A DNA stretch of 64,000 nucleotides from contig NZ_CP050698.1 in assembly GCF_005116655.2 (NCBI RefSeq), positions 2,634,501 to 2,698,500 of the forward strand, written 5' to 3'. The position numbers were made by a program, and so were the translations under genes. Source of the stretch: Desulfosediminicola flagellatus (GTDB lineage Bacteria; Desulfobacterota; Desulfobulbia; Desulfobulbales; Desulfocapsaceae). A model generated the notes under the pieces. The model made no database searches. It was not told the origin of the DNA and was given only the letters and a program-made list of their open reading frames with translations. Below are positions 46,814-56,996 of the stretch, one piece after another (the first letter of the stretch is position 1; each line of letters opens with the position of its first letter).

Positions 46814-48190
46814 CTAATTACTTCCGTGCATTCGGGTATCAAATCGTAAAATCAGATATCCCAGAGTTGCACTCAACATAGATCCGCATATAATGCCGAT
46901 TTTTGCGTATTCAATAAATTCCGGCCTCACAAACGACAAGTTTGAAATAAACAGAGACATCGTAAAACCGATACCTCCAAGAAAACCAATTGCAAGAACC
47001 CTCAGCCATGTGAATCCTTCAAAAAGTGGTAACCGAAGCAACTTTGCTGCAAGGAATGTCGCAAGAAATACCCCAATAGATTTACCGAAGACCAAGCCTG
47101 CCCCAACCCCGATTGAGATCGGGTGAAGTAATGCTTCAGAGATATTTACACCCCTAAGAACAAGACCAGTATTTGCCAAAGCAAACAACGGCAACACTAT
47201 CAGTGATACCCACTGCGTATGTACAAGTTCAAGTCGCTGCAAAGGCGTCTCTACCTCAGTACAAGCCACATCTATAGCCTGAACAGCATTAAGGTGAGCG
47301 CGATTCAGCATGATATCGCTATTGGTCATATTATTTGCCCTGATAGTATGCAGATGGTTTTCAAGCACATGCATAAATATTTTCATATCATACTTGCCTT
47401 TAGCAGGGATAAACATTGCAACAATTACCCCTGCAACAGTTGCGTGCAACCCTGATACCGAAACAATCCCCCACAATATTGCGCCGACAAAAAGATATGG
47501 AATAGCGGAGCGAACCCATAAACGATTCATAATTCCCAAAACGATCATTACAGGAATAATACCTGCCAGATAGGTCAAATTTATCTCTGGTGTGTAAAAC
47601 ATTGCGATAACCACTACCGCCCCAAGATCATCGGCGATTGCAAATGCTGTGAGAAAAATTCGTATACTAAAAGGTATTCGCGAACCAAGCGTAGCGAGTA
47701 CAGCAAGTGAAAATGCGATATCTGTGGCCATAGGTATTCCCCACCCCTTGGCCTCTGGAAGCTGCTGGTTGAACATATGAAAAATAAGGGCAGGAACAAT
47801 CATCCCACCCGCAGCAGCACATATGGGTAGCATTGCTTTTTTGGTGTTTGATAAGGCACCTACCAGAAATTCCCGTTTTATCTCAAGGCCGACTGTGAAA
47901 AAGAAAAATGTCATAAGGACATCATTCACCCAGTGCTCAAGCGAAAGCGACAATGAAAATTTGCCAACTCCGATTGTAAACATCAGATGCCAGAAATGTT
48001 TGTATGTTTCCGGCGAAATGTTTGACCAGATGATCGCAATGATAGCTGCGGCAAACAATAAATAGCCACCGTGCGATATCTTGTGAAAGAACTTCTGGAA
48101 TGTGCTTGATCGAAGGTGCTCCGGTGTTACCATTTGCTCAGGAACTGAATTATGGGTATCTGCTGTTGTCTGCATTGGAATAATTCCCAA
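46814..48190 (-). CDS. nhaA: Na+/H+ antiporter NhaA
   Basis: A 458-residue, twelve-helix antiporter. The essential paired aspartates are present in FAIADDLGAVVVIAMFY, and the additional family aspartate in WGIPMATDIAFSLAVLA. The GGIGFTMSLFISNL motif is near the end. An N-terminal hydrophilic extension of about 30 residues and an insert between helices make it longer than E. coli NhaA (388). It exports Na+ in exchange for protons. An alternative start is the Met five codons in. Confidence 0.96.
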   Translation of the reverse strand: MGIIPMQTTADTHNSVPEQMVTPEHLRSSTFQKFFHKISHGGYLLFAAAIIAIIWSNISPETYKHFWHLMFTIGVGKFSLSLSLEHWVNDVLMTFFFFTVGLEIKREFLVGALSNTKKAMLPICAAAGGMIVPALIFHMFNQQLPEAKGWGIPMATDIAFSLAVLATLGSRIPFSIRIFLTAFAIADDLGAVVVIAMFYTPEINLTYLAGIIPVMIVLGIMNRLWVRSAIPYLFVGAILWGIVSVSGLHATVAGVIVAMFIPAKGKYDMKIFMHVLENHLHTIRANNMTNSDIMLNRAHLNAVQAIDVACTEVETPLQRLELVHTQWVSLIVLPLFALANTGLVLRGVNISEALLHPISIGVGAGLVFGKSIGVFLATFLAAKLLRLPLFEGFTWLRVLAIGFLGGIGFTMSLFISNLSFVRPEFIEYAKIGIICGSMLSATLGYLILRFDTRMHGSN

Positions 48191-48540
48191 AATGATTGAT
48201 GTTTTTGCTCAGAACAGTCCTTCTATATTTAAGATATCCTCACATATACTAAAAATCTAATCCAGGCAAACGTGTAAATTGTTTTTTTGATCGTGACATA
48301 ACATAAACCTCAAGTATACAGACGCTGTGATTGACATTTTTCTCTCCAGATTACAGGAGTTTCTTGTAATCACTCAACTAAGAGCATTACAATAGATATA
48401 ACAGGATAACATCAAAAGACCACCATCTGTGTTTTATGTAAAAGTACTATTTTCGACCAGCCATCGTACCGCATTAATCCTTTAACATTGCAATTCATAC
48501 CTATGTATTCGATGTGTTTGAAAGAGGGGTGAACCAAATA
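48191..48540. other. Divergent intergenic region
   Basis: About 350 bp between nhaA (minus) and an unknown gene (plus). It is AT-rich, with no Na+-response or riboswitch structure recognised. The downstream start has GAGGGG as ribosome binding site. Confidence 0.4.
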
Positions 48541-49761
48541 ATGCCATCACAGATACAGCATGAAACTCCGCCTTACTGGCAGTATGTACCCGTTGGTGAT
48601 TATCAAATACCAGCTACTCCGGTCACACAAAGTGCGCGAGAAAGACTTCATTTTTTCCGCAAACTTTTTGAACGAAATTCGCAAGACAAAAATTCTGTTT
48701 TCATTGAAAGCGAAACACTTAATCCACTACCTTCATGCGAGGCAAATTGTATTATTCCGGAACCGGACTGGTCTGATGCAGCCACAGTGCTTTTAAATGC
48801 CTTAGAAAACTGGCTCATTGATGGTGTCAAAGAAGGACGAAGTGTCGTTCTGGTTTTTCCGCCTCACAATGGCCTTATTGAAACGCTCAATATCCTTGCT
48901 CAACATTTGTCTTGGCGCGTTGTATCATCTCCTTCACCTGAACTGATCGCTGATGGGGGTGACAGTTGGCTTGGAGACCTATGTGCAGATCTCGGCCCCT
49001 GGATTTTACCATCCCTCGGAAAAATATATCTTCGCAATGCTTCTGGTCTTAAACTTGTCCGGCAATTTTTTCATACCATCTGTTCGGATAGCCCCGGACC
49101 TGGAATTATTGGTTGCGACAGTTGGGCCTGGGCATATCTTTCACAATTATGGAATGGCAGAAAACCACTCCTACTGACCTTTCAATCGTTTGATCAGGAT
49201 CGGTTAACAACACTTCTGCAAAAATCTGCAGGTGGTACAGATTTGAATAGGAGAAATTTTCGCCAGACGGATAATGGCCGAAATATTTTAAAACAATCTT
49301 CCGAAAATCAATCAGCTGAAAGTTCGAGTAATTTTTTACAAATCCTCGCTGCCCACAGTCGTGGAAACCCTGGTATTGCCTGTAATATTCTACGTTCAGC
49401 CTTACGTGCGACACCTGGTGCTTCAATGTCTTCCGATACACGTTCAGAGGAAGGTGACACTCAATTCAATGACCTCTGGGTCACCCCATGGGATACGATC
49501 AATCTCCCTGCGATATATGCAGAAGCTGGACATGATGAAGCATTCGTACTCCAAACCCTGCTTTTGCATAACGGACTCCCCTTACACACCCTAGCCCAAT
49601 TACTTCCTGTCTCTGCCGGACAGGTCACGAAGACAGTCTATACACTTGAAGATAATGAACTCATATATCAAGTTAACGATATCTGGCAGGTTACTCCACG
49701 TGGCTATCCTGCCGTGCGCCGTTTTCTGGAAACCAAAGGCTACCTTGTAGATCAATTTTAG
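48541..49761 (+). CDS. Unknown protein with ATPase-like body and C-terminal winged helix
   Basis: About 406 residues from the ATG at 48541 (GAGGGG upstream); a GTG at 48514 is the alternative. The middle has a pattern of hydrophobic strands (SVVLVFPPHNGLIETLNILAQHL, KPLLLTFQSFDQD, 'HSRGNPGIACNILRSAL') that resembles AAA+/STAND ATPases, but no true Walker A or B is visible, so any nucleotide site is degenerate. The end (LPLHTLAQLLPVSAGQVTKTVYTLEDNELIYQV) looks like a winged helix. It lies 8 bp before an MscS gene and probably shares its transcript with that and mgtE. Confidence 0.65.
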   Translation: MPSQIQHETPPYWQYVPVGDYQIPATPVTQSARERLHFFRKLFERNSQDKNSVFIESETLNPLPSCEANCIIPEPDWSDAATVLLNALENWLIDGVKEGRSVVLVFPPHNGLIETLNILAQHLSWRVVSSPSPELIADGGDSWLGDLCADLGPWILPSLGKIYLRNASGLKLVRQFFHTICSDSPGPGIIGCDSWAWAYLSQLWNGRKPLLLTFQSFDQDRLTTLLQKSAGGTDLNRRNFRQTDNGRNILKQSSENQSAESSSNFLQILAAHSRGNPGIACNILRSALRATPGASMSSDTRSEEGDTQFNDLWVTPWDTINLPAIYAEAGHDEAFVLQTLLLHNGLPLHTLAQLLPVSAGQVTKTVYTLEDNELIYQVNDIWQVTPRGYPAVRRFLETKGYLVDQF

Positions 49762-49769
49762 GAGACAGT

Positions 49770-50582
49770 ATGAACGGTTCTGTTAATCCCTCAGATTTAT
49801 TCAACGCCATTAGTCAGGCGAACATACTGACAATTATTCTGATTCTTGCCGGATCCTGGCTATTGATATCGCTGAGTGAACGGTGTATACCGTGGTTCGC
49901 CGAAAAGGCCCCCAGCCGTTTCAGGTTTTCTATACTTTCATTGGTTCCGCTGCTCCGTCTGGGGATTATAGCAGGTGCTCTCACCCTTATCGTTACAAGT
50001 GTTATTGAGCCGACTGTAGAGAACCTTCTCGTCCTTGTCGGTGCGCTGGGCCTGGGCCTGGGCTTTGCGTTTAAAGACTATATCAGTAGTTTGCTTGCAG
50101 GTGTTGTAACGCTTTACGAGGCTCCCTATCGGCCAGGTGACTGGATCGAAATCGATGGCGCTTACGGCGAGGTAAAAGCCATAAACATGCGCAGTGTTGA
50201 GATTGTCACTCCTGATGACACAGTGGTGATTATTCCGCACATGAACTTGTGGAACAAATTTATTTTTAATGCAAACGATGGTGGACAGAATTTACAATGT
50301 ACAGCGGACTTCTATCTCCATCCTCGTCACGATGCAGAACACGTGGTAAGTATCTTGGAAGATGTCGCCTTAACAAGTGCCTACCTACAAATTAAACAAC
50401 CAATTAAGATTGTTCTGGTTGAAAAACCATGGGGGACCCATTATCGGCTGAAAGCATACCCGGTAGATCCCCGACAACAATTTGCCTTTGTTTCTGACTT
50501 AACCATTCGAGGAAAGGCAGCGCTCCAAACTCTAGGGATTACCTTTGCGGCTGTACTACCTCCAAGTTCCCTTGCTGATTAA
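49770..50582 (+). CDS. Small-conductance mechanosensitive channel MscS-type
   Basis: A 270-residue protein of normal MscS size. Three TM helices are followed by the pore helix LVLVGALGLGLGFAFKDYISSLLAGVVTLYE and the beta domain PYRPGDWIEIDGAYGEVKAINMRSVEIVTPDDTVVIIPHMNLWN. TAGGAGACAG precedes the ATG and links it closely with the upstream gene. It releases solutes on osmotic downshock. Confidence 0.93.
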   Translation: MNGSVNPSDLFNAISQANILTIILILAGSWLLISLSERCIPWFAEKAPSRFRFSILSLVPLLRLGIIAGALTLIVTSVIEPTVENLLVLVGALGLGLGFAFKDYISSLLAGVVTLYEAPYRPGDWIEIDGAYGEVKAINMRSVEIVTPDDTVVIIPHMNLWNKFIFNANDGGQNLQCTADFYLHPRHDAEHVVSILEDVALTSAYLQIKQPIKIVLVEKPWGTHYRLKAYPVDPRQQFAFVSDLTIRGKAALQTLGITFAAVLPPSSLAD

Positions 50583-50667
50583 CCTCTAAACTTCCAAACA
50601 ACCACTGCGGTCGTTGAATGATCGTTATGTATATATCCTTAATTATGAACCTAAATACGAGGTCATT

Positions 50668-52032
50668 ATGAACTCACCAGCATCATCCTGGGAAATTCTC
50701 AGTAAACTCATTTCTACTGAAAATATCCCGGAGCTATCAAAATATATCGATACGCTGAGTGCACCTGAAACAGCGCGAGCAATTTCACGGCTTTATCCAG
50801 CTGACCAGCAACGACTGCTTGCTATGCTTAGCCCTGAAGACGCTGCAGATCTCATTGAGGATATTCCTGAAGAACAGGCTGCAGATCTTGTCGAAGAGAT
50901 GAACTCTGAACAGGCAGCAGCAATTATGGAGGAGTTGTCCAGTGATCACGTGGTAGACGTACTCGCTGAGATGGGTGATGAGGCATCCCAGGCAATTCTT
51001 GACAAGATGGACCGTGAAGATGCTGATGAAGCACGAATGTTACTTGAATATCCTCCAGATTGTGCCGGTGGTCTGATGATTTCAGAGTTTCTGGCTTACA
51101 ACGCTGACGCTACTATTCAGGATGTCCTTGATGATCTCCAGACAAACAGTGAAGAATATGCGGATTATCACGTTCAGTATTTCTATGTGGTCGAACGTAA
51201 AGAAAAACTGGTAGGGGTGCTCAGGGTACACGATTTGCTTTTCCCTGCCAGATCAACGTGTTTACGCGACGTCATGATTCCTGCTCCACTCAGGATGCAG
51301 GATAATGCCTCTCTTAGAGAACTACAGGAATTTTTCGATGAACATCCACTATTCGGCATCCCGGTTGTCGATGACAGTCAGCGACTTGTCGGAGTTGTAC
51401 TGCCAGCGGCAGTTGAAGATGCGGCGGACAAAAAGAAGACATCCACGTTCCTGCGTATCAGCGGTATTATCGGCGGTGAAGAATTTCGTACAATGCCTCT
51501 CTACTCGCGCTCCGGCAGGCGTTTATCCTGGTTAAGTATGAATATCGTCTTAAATATTATAGCCGCAAGCGTCATTGCTCTCTATCAGGACACTCTTGCT
51601 GCAGTCATTACACTTGCAGTATTCCTGCCTATGGTAAGCGACATGAGCGGTTGTTCAGGAAACCAGGCTGTTGCAGTTTCTATGCGGGAGTTATCGCTGG
51701 GGCTGGTTCGACCGGGTGAGTTGCTCTGGGTGCTGGCAAAAGAAGCGAGGGTTGGATTGATTAACGGTGTTGTCCTTGGTGTCCTGCTTGGTTCTATAGC
51801 GTATTTATGGAAAGGAAACCCCTGGCTTGGAATTGTTGTTGGTGGTGCACTTGCAGCAAACACTCTCGTTTCTGTGACCTTAGGCGGCATGCTGCCCCTG
51901 TTGCTCAAGAGACTCAAACTCGATCCGGCTTTAGTTTCCAGCCCTCTGCTGACAACAGTCACCGATATGTGCGGATTCTTTTTTGTTCTGAGTTTTGCCT
52001 CTGCAGTATTGCCACAACTGATCGGCATGTAG
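50668..52032 (+). CDS. mgtE: Magnesium transporter MgtE, second subtype
   Basis: About 454 residues from the ATG at 50668 (ACGAGG upstream); an in-frame ATG at 50614 is possible. The MgtE_N domain has DAADLIEDIPEEQAADLVEEM-type helical repeats, followed by two CBS domains and the membrane domain. The pore region differs from the other copy: MVSDMSGCSGNQAVAVSMREL replaces the AGQGGN form, with LLTTVTDMCGF near the end. This marks a separate MgtE branch rather than a recent duplicate of the gene at 11024. Confidence 0.93.
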   Translation: MNSPASSWEILSKLISTENIPELSKYIDTLSAPETARAISRLYPADQQRLLAMLSPEDAADLIEDIPEEQAADLVEEMNSEQAAAIMEELSSDHVVDVLAEMGDEASQAILDKMDREDADEARMLLEYPPDCAGGLMISEFLAYNADATIQDVLDDLQTNSEEYADYHVQYFYVVERKEKLVGVLRVHDLLFPARSTCLRDVMIPAPLRMQDNASLRELQEFFDEHPLFGIPVVDDSQRLVGVVLPAAVEDAADKKKTSTFLRISGIIGGEEFRTMPLYSRSGRRLSWLSMNIVLNIIAASVIALYQDTLAAVITLAVFLPMVSDMSGCSGNQAVAVSMRELSLGLVRPGELLWVLAKEARVGLINGVVLGVLLGSIAYLWKGNPWLGIVVGGALAANTLVSVTLGGMLPLLLKRLKLDPALVSSPLLTTVTDMCGFFFVLSFASAVLPQLIGM

Positions 52033-52033
52033 G

Positions 52034-52080
52034 AAGAAGAACGGGATTAGAGCTTTCGAGGCTCCAATCCCGTTCTTCTT
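52034..52080. terminator. Bidirectional terminator between convergent genes
   Basis: A perfect 15-bp stem AAGAAGAACGGGATT (52034-52048) pairs with 52066-52080. The inner loop can form a further GAGC/GCTC step. The A-rich 5' arm and T-rich 3' arm allow it to serve both mgtE (plus) and the nitrilase fusion (minus). Confidence 0.88.
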
Positions 52081-52106
52081 TATCAGTATCTATGCCTTAG
52101 CATCAC

Positions 52107-53639
52107 CTACTCGGCCAGCCATTTGAGCTCATACAAATCTGTTCGGCGACTGGATGCATTACGGACACTTCCCTGTGAACGAATTTCTTTCACGAGATCA
52201 AGATCGAGATCAGTGATGAGCGTTGTCTCGATGCCAGGCGTTGCTTCAGATGCGATAGCATCGTGTGGAAATGAAAAATCCGAAGGAGTGAATATCGCAG
52301 ACTGCGAGTACTGAATTCCCATAGTTTCAACTTTAGGAATATTGCCGACACTTCCGGAAATTGCCACAAAACACTCATTTTCAATTGCCCTTGCCTGAGC
52401 GCATCGTCGAACCCGAAGGTAACCGTTTTGGGTATCAGTCCAGAACGGCACAAACAGCATCTTCAGCCCTTTTAACACCTGGAGTCGTGCAAGTTCCGGG
52501 AACTCAACATCATAACAGATGAGTATGCCAATCTTACCCACATCGGTATCGAAGACTTTCAGATCATGTCCACCTGTAAATCCCCAGTGTTTCTCTTCAT
52601 CCGGTGTGATATGCAGCTTGGACTGGTAGTCCCAGGTGCCATCTCGGCGGCAGAGGTAACTGACATTATACAGCTTGCCGTCATCCCGGAGCTCCGGCAC
52701 ACTACCGGTGATGATATTGATGTTGTAACCAAGGGCCATTTCCACCATAGCCTGGCGCAGATCTTCGGTATATCCTGCAAGTTGACGCATAGCCTCTGCA
52801 GGGTTATTTCCTTCATATGTGTGAATGAGCGGCGCATTGAACAATTCAGGAAACAGGATAATATCAGATTTATAATCACTGACAGTATCAACAAAGAACT
52901 CCACCTGCTGCATGAAATCATCAAATGAATTAAATCGTCGCATCTGCCACTGAACAACACCAATTCTCGCAATGGACTTTGTTCTACCGATCAGCTTGGT
53001 TTTCTTCTGATAGTAAATGTTGATCCATTCAAGAAGAACGGCATGCCCACGTGAATGGTGATCTTCAGGCCAGTAATTATCCAACAGGTTTCGAACATGA
53101 AAATCGTTGGATATCTGAAATGTAAGGACTGGATCAAACAACTCCCTGTCCTTTACCTTGAGAATATATTTCTGGGGTAACATTTCACTTGAGTATTTAT
53201 GATATCCCGGAATCCTGCCACCAATAAGAATGCCCTTCAGGTTCAGGTTCTCTGCAAGCTCCTTACGTGCATCATACAGGCGCCTGCCAAGGCGCATCCC
53301 CTGATAATCGGGGTCAACGAATATTTCTATACCGTAGAGATAATCACCTTCACTGTCATGGGTTGTATATTTCCCACCGCCGGTAATCTGCTCATACGAA
53401 TGGTTATCACCAAACAGGTTAAAATTCACAATGAGTGAAAGAGCAATCGCTACAGGTTTACCGTTATCCTCAATACACACCTGGCCTTCGGGGAAGGTCT
53501 GAATAAGTCGAGAAATCGGTTCTTTTTCCCATGGAGCTGCTACCTCTTTATACACCCTTCCACTAATATCTCTCAGTGACGCGTAATCGTCGATATTAAG
53601 GTGACGCACCTTTAACTTATGTTCTGTATCATTAGACAT
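52107..53639 (-). CDS. Bifunctional GNAT acetyltransferase / carbon-nitrogen hydrolase (nitrilase superfamily)
   Basis: A 510-residue fusion. The N-terminal GNAT domain (about 8-200) has the acetyl-CoA loop VDPDYQGMRLGRRLYDAR. The C-terminal nitrilase-type domain (about 225-505) carries a complete Glu-Lys-Cys triad: Glu265 (FPELF), Lys341 (QSKLH) and Cys375 (LICYDVEFPE). This fusion is known in many bacteria but its substrate is not established; acylation and deacylation of a small amine or amide is plausible. It is transcribed alone, towards mgtE. Confidence 0.92.
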   Translation of the reverse strand: MSNDTEHKLKVRHLNIDDYASLRDISGRVYKEVAAPWEKEPISRLIQTFPEGQVCIEDNGKPVAIALSLIVNFNLFGDNHSYEQITGGGKYTTHDSEGDYLYGIEIFVDPDYQGMRLGRRLYDARKELAENLNLKGILIGGRIPGYHKYSSEMLPQKYILKVKDRELFDPVLTFQISNDFHVRNLLDNYWPEDHHSRGHAVLLEWINIYYQKKTKLIGRTKSIARIGVVQWQMRRFNSFDDFMQQVEFFVDTVSDYKSDIILFPELFNAPLIHTYEGNNPAEAMRQLAGYTEDLRQAMVEMALGYNINIITGSVPELRDDGKLYNVSYLCRRDGTWDYQSKLHITPDEEKHWGFTGGHDLKVFDTDVGKIGILICYDVEFPELARLQVLKGLKMLFVPFWTDTQNGYLRVRRCAQARAIENECFVAISGSVGNIPKVETMGIQYSQSAIFTPSDFSFPHDAIASEATPGIETTLITDLDLDLVKEIRSQGSVRNASSRRTDLYELKWLAE

Positions 53640-53915
53640 CGTACTTTCCTTTATGCACGTCTTTAACTACCAACACCATTGGACTATGGCAGTGTTGCTC
53701 ATAGTTTTATTCAAGCTGGTAAATGCTGCTCTTAGCAATGTAAATCAGCCTGCCGCTATCTCTTTTATGAAAATTACGTGAATAACGCAGACTTTAAGAA
53801 TCTGTTGATGCCCCTGCCACATACGTGTTTCGATTTCTAGCGGGATATGCCAGCACTTGATCAGTTGGGAAAAAGAGTTTTCCGATTTCGGAAAGACTGT
53901 CCATAACGTGAAGTC

Positions 53916-54953
53916 CTATAAACCGACCTTAGGTGGAATAAAATCTGACTGCTCAAAATCTGATGTCAGTTCTTCAACAATCTGACCTGCATCAGGGTCA
54001 CCTTCCAGAACAGCGATATGAAAAAGTGCATCTCCCTGATAGACTAAAGGCAGCTGGAGACGACCAATAATGACACCTGAAACAGGAGCAGTAATTTTTT
54101 CCTCGGTCTCCCCATAGGGATCATGAACAATAGCAATGACATCACCTTTTACAACCTGTGCCCCAATTGCGGCGCGTCGTGAGAGGATACCGCTAATTGG
54201 CGATCGGACCCATTTAGACAAGCTTGAAGGAAATACTGCGTGGCTTCGTCTTGAGGCCTTTGCCGGTAGCATGCCGATGGAGCGCATAACAGAGACGATC
54301 CCGCGTAAACCTGTGCGGATTGACAGCTCATCGAACCGTAACGCCTCTCCCGCCTCATATAAAAGCATTGGAATACCCAACTCTGCGACTGCTTCCCTAA
54401 GCGATCCATCCCGTAGCTTGGAGTGCAGCATTACGGGTGCTCCAAATGCCTGCGCAAGCCGTTTCGTTTCTTTGTCTTTAAGTGATGCACGAACCTGCGG
54501 CAGGTTGAATCGATGGTTGGAACCGGTATGAAGATCTATTCCATGCGTACATTTTGAGGCAATTTCAGTCATGAAAAGATCTGCAATACGGGAGGCCAGC
54601 GAACCGGACACTGAACCGGGAAAAACCCGATTCAGATCACGCCTATCCGGCAGATATCTAGAGTGGTTGATAAAACCAAAACTATTAACCACAGGGATTG
54701 CTATAAGCGTCCCCTTGAGGCTGGCCAAAGTTTTTCGCTTAAGAAGCCTGCGAATTATCTCAACCCCGTTAATCTCGTCACCATGCAGAGCTGCAGATAC
54801 AAATAGTCTCGGTCCCGGTCTTCTGCCATGAACCACATGGGCGGTCAGTGACATCTGTGTGTGTGTGTAGAGATGCGCGACCGGCAACTCTACAAGTTGC
54901 TGACTGCCTGGAACAATAACAGCATTACCGATACGAAACGATTCTTGTTTCAC
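53916..54953 (-). CDS. Succinylglutamate desuccinylase/aspartoacylase (AstE/AspA) family protein
   Basis: A 345-residue M14-type zinc hydrolase. Zinc ligands are His57 and Glu60 ([10 protein letters not shown]) and His142 (GIDLHTGS); the substrate-binding DRRDLNR block is at about 103-109. The last 90 residues ([21 protein letters not shown], then APVSGVIIG) form a biotinyl/lipoyl-like beta domain that is common in this subgroup. It is the last gene of a three-gene coupled operon with RimK and a RimB-like protein, and so may trim or release an acyl or glutamyl product of that system. Confidence 0.9.
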   Translation of the reverse strand: MKQESFRIGNAVIVPGSQQLVELPVAHLYTHTQMSLTAHVVHGRRPGPRLFVSAALHGDEINGVEIIRRLLKRKTLASLKGTLIAIPVVNSFGFINHSRYLPDRRDLNRVFPGSVSGSLASRIADLFMTEIASKCTHGIDLHTGSNHRFNLPQVRASLKDKETKRLAQAFGAPVMLHSKLRDGSLREAVAELGIPMLLYEAGEALRFDELSIRTGLRGIVSVMRSIGMLPAKASRRSHAVFPSSLSKWVRSPISGILSRRAAIGAQVVKGDVIAIVHDPYGETEEKITAPVSGVIIGRLQLPLVYQGDALFHIAVLEGDPDAGQIVEELTSDFEQSDFIPPKVGL

Positions 54954-55855
54954 CCTTTGCTCCGTGTGCGGGTTCGTCCTACGCGAGCCTGCTTTTCAAT
55001 GTATTCGATAATCCCGCCTGCAACATCTTTATTAGTAGACTTTTCGATACCTTCAAGGCCTGGTGATGAGTTTACTTCCATTACCACCGGACCATGATTT
55101 GACCGTAGAATATCTACACCTGCAATGCTAAGGCCCATAATTTTGGCGGAACGAACGGCTGTAGAACGCTCTTCAGGTGTCAGCTTTACAATGCTTGATT
55201 TGCCACCTCTATGGAGATTAGAGCGAAACTCACCTTCAGCCCCCTGCCGCTTCATTGCAGCTATTACCTTATCGCCAACAACCAGGCAACGCAAATCAGC
55301 ACCTCCAGCTTCCTTTATGAACTCCTGAACAAGAATCTGCACTTTTAAGCCACGAAACGCTTCAATAATACTCTCAGCAGCATTCTGTGTCTCAGCAAGT
55401 ACAACTCCAATTCCCTGAGTACCTTCAAGAAGTTTTACTACGAGCGGTGCACCGCCAACCTGATTGATCAGATCCTGAGTGTACATAGTTGAATGGGCAA
55501 AGCCTGTAACCGGCAGGCCAATACCTTTTCTGGCAAGAAGCTGCAAGCTGCGCAATTTATCGCGAGATCTACTGATAGCAACTGACTCATTGAGACTGTA
55601 CACTCCCATCATTTCGAACTGTCGGACAACTGCAGTTCCATAAAATGTAACTGAAGCACCAATTCGTGGAATAATTGCATCATATCCGGTTAATTCTTCA
55701 CCTTTATAATGAATAGTCGGTCTTTGGGATGCGATGGTCATATAGCAACGCAGTGTGTCGATTACACGGACTTCGTGTCCTCGTTCATGACCGGCTTCGA
55801 CTAAGCGTTTGGTCGAATATAAGTCTTTATTTCTCGATAATATTCCAATTTTCAT
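54950..55855 (-). CDS. rimK: RimK-family ATP-grasp alpha-L-glutamate ligase
   Basis: A 301-residue ATP-grasp enzyme with the RimK/LysX layout: N-terminal [41 protein letters not shown], the ATP-grasp lysine region [19 protein letters not shown], and the metal site [17 protein letters not shown]. RimK of E. coli adds glutamates to the C-terminus of ribosomal protein S6. Both ends overlap their neighbours by 4 bp (ATGA), so it is tightly coupled to an AstE-like hydrolase and a retropepsin-like protein. Confidence 0.93.
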   Translation of the reverse strand: MKIGILSRNKDLYSTKRLVEAGHERGHEVRVIDTLRCYMTIASQRPTIHYKGEELTGYDAIIPRIGASVTFYGTAVVRQFEMMGVYSLNESVAISRSRDKLRSLQLLARKGIGLPVTGFAHSTMYTQDLINQVGGAPLVVKLLEGTQGIGVVLAETQNAAESIIEAFRGLKVQILVQEFIKEAGGADLRCLVVGDKVIAAMKRQGAEGEFRSNLHRGGKSSIVKLTPEERSTAVRSAKIMGLSIAGVDILRSNHGPVVMEVNSSPGLEGIEKSTNKDVAGGIIEYIEKQARVGRTRTRSKG

Positions 55856-56316
55856 ACTTTCCTCTTTTTATATATTCTTCCTAGTTCACGACCACCGCAG
55901 AAAGACGCTTCCGAATCTACAAGAAAACGACCCGCAAGAGCAGTTCTTCCCAACAACATGCGGAATTTCATATTGTCCCTGTTAGTAAGAGTAGCTTCTA
56001 TTGGCCATCTGATATTTTTGAAAGACACCTCAACCTGAATGACATAACGCAATTCACTATGGCCACCTGAGTCTGTAACAACACGCTCATCCACTATGGG
56101 AGCTTCACAGATTATTTCAAATCTGCTGTTTCTTTGAAGCGGGTGAATCCCAAAGCGTACCATCTTTTCACCATCACGGTTAAACCGCTCTGTGAAAAAT
56201 GCATGAATCGCTGAGGTGCGGGCACCTGTATCTATTTTAGCCTTAATTGCAGGGACGTTTAGAGTCGGCAACTCCAACCATTCGCGCCAACCAATTATTT
56301 CAAAACCACTTCTCAT
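55852..56316 (-). CDS. RimB-like retropepsin-fold protein ('ATP-dependent zinc protease' family)
   Basis: About 154 residues from the ATG at 56316 (a TTG two codons earlier also fits). The motif [14 protein letters not shown] (Asp29-Thr-Gly-Ala) is an aspartic-protease-like signature, and the R-x-LLGRTAL segment near the end is typical. The family is often labelled ATP-dependent zinc protease and is paired with RimK in many proteobacteria, where it modulates glutamate ligation. It is the first gene of the operon. Confidence 0.9.
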   Translation of the reverse strand: MRSGFEIIGWREWLELPTLNVPAIKAKIDTGARTSAIHAFFTERFNRDGEKMVRFGIHPLQRNSRFEIICEAPIVDERVVTDSGGHSELRYVIQVEVSFKNIRWPIEATLTNRDNMKFRMLLGRTALAGRFLVDSEASFCGGRELGRIYKKRKV

Positions 56317-56322
56317 AATCAA

Positions 56323-56996
56323 ACCTATCTACCATAGACATTTAAGGAGGTTGATTAAGTATCTCACAACCACTTCATTTAACAACACATTTCTGGACTC
56401 TCCTACAAGAGTTCGAGACATAACACAAACCATAAGCTATTGACTCATCAGAGTAAATCTCTAGTCTTTAAGGAAAAAGGGCTGAGTTTCTACCAGTTTT
56501 CTCAGGTAAGGGCAATTCGTTTTTTCAGCAAATATGATAAGTGGTTAATCAACCGTTATTTTAATGATTTTAAATACACATTCATTACTACTATATAATC
56601 AGGATAGTCCAAACAATCTCCCCCCCCCCCTCTATCATAAATACGCCTATATACCTCGACATTTTTATTGCTATACATACACTTACACTAACCCGTATTT
56701 CTCATTAGCATCAGCAGGTTTTCCGCAACTGCAACGGTATGAACCATTTGAGGTAGTGTACTACAGCGGCATGGCTTATTCTTAGACCTGCGAAAAAAAT
56801 ATAATAAAAAATCAGGTAATACGTCTGTCTAAAGATTTAACGCGAAATATTTTACGGCCAGAATTTTGAAAACCATTATATGCTGGCTCGCTTGCCACTG
56901 CTTTTTCTGATTTATATCATTTTTATGGCCCCGCTTCTAAAACAGTGATTACACTGTCTCATTTATATTGCTCCCAAAATCTTGAAAGGATTACGT
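56323..56996. other. Divergent intergenic region with an 11-C homopolymer
   Basis: About 670 bp, very AT-rich except for a run of eleven C at 56620-56630. ORFs inside are low-complexity and are not supported. Promoters of the rimK operon (minus) and of the NtrC-type regulator (plus) must lie here; none could be defined by eye. Confidence 0.45.

Noticed and set aside
56564..56785. 73-codon ORF covering the C11 tract
   Set aside because: Low-complexity Tyr/Pro/Leu sequence from AT-rich DNA, no ribosome binding site, no family resemblance.
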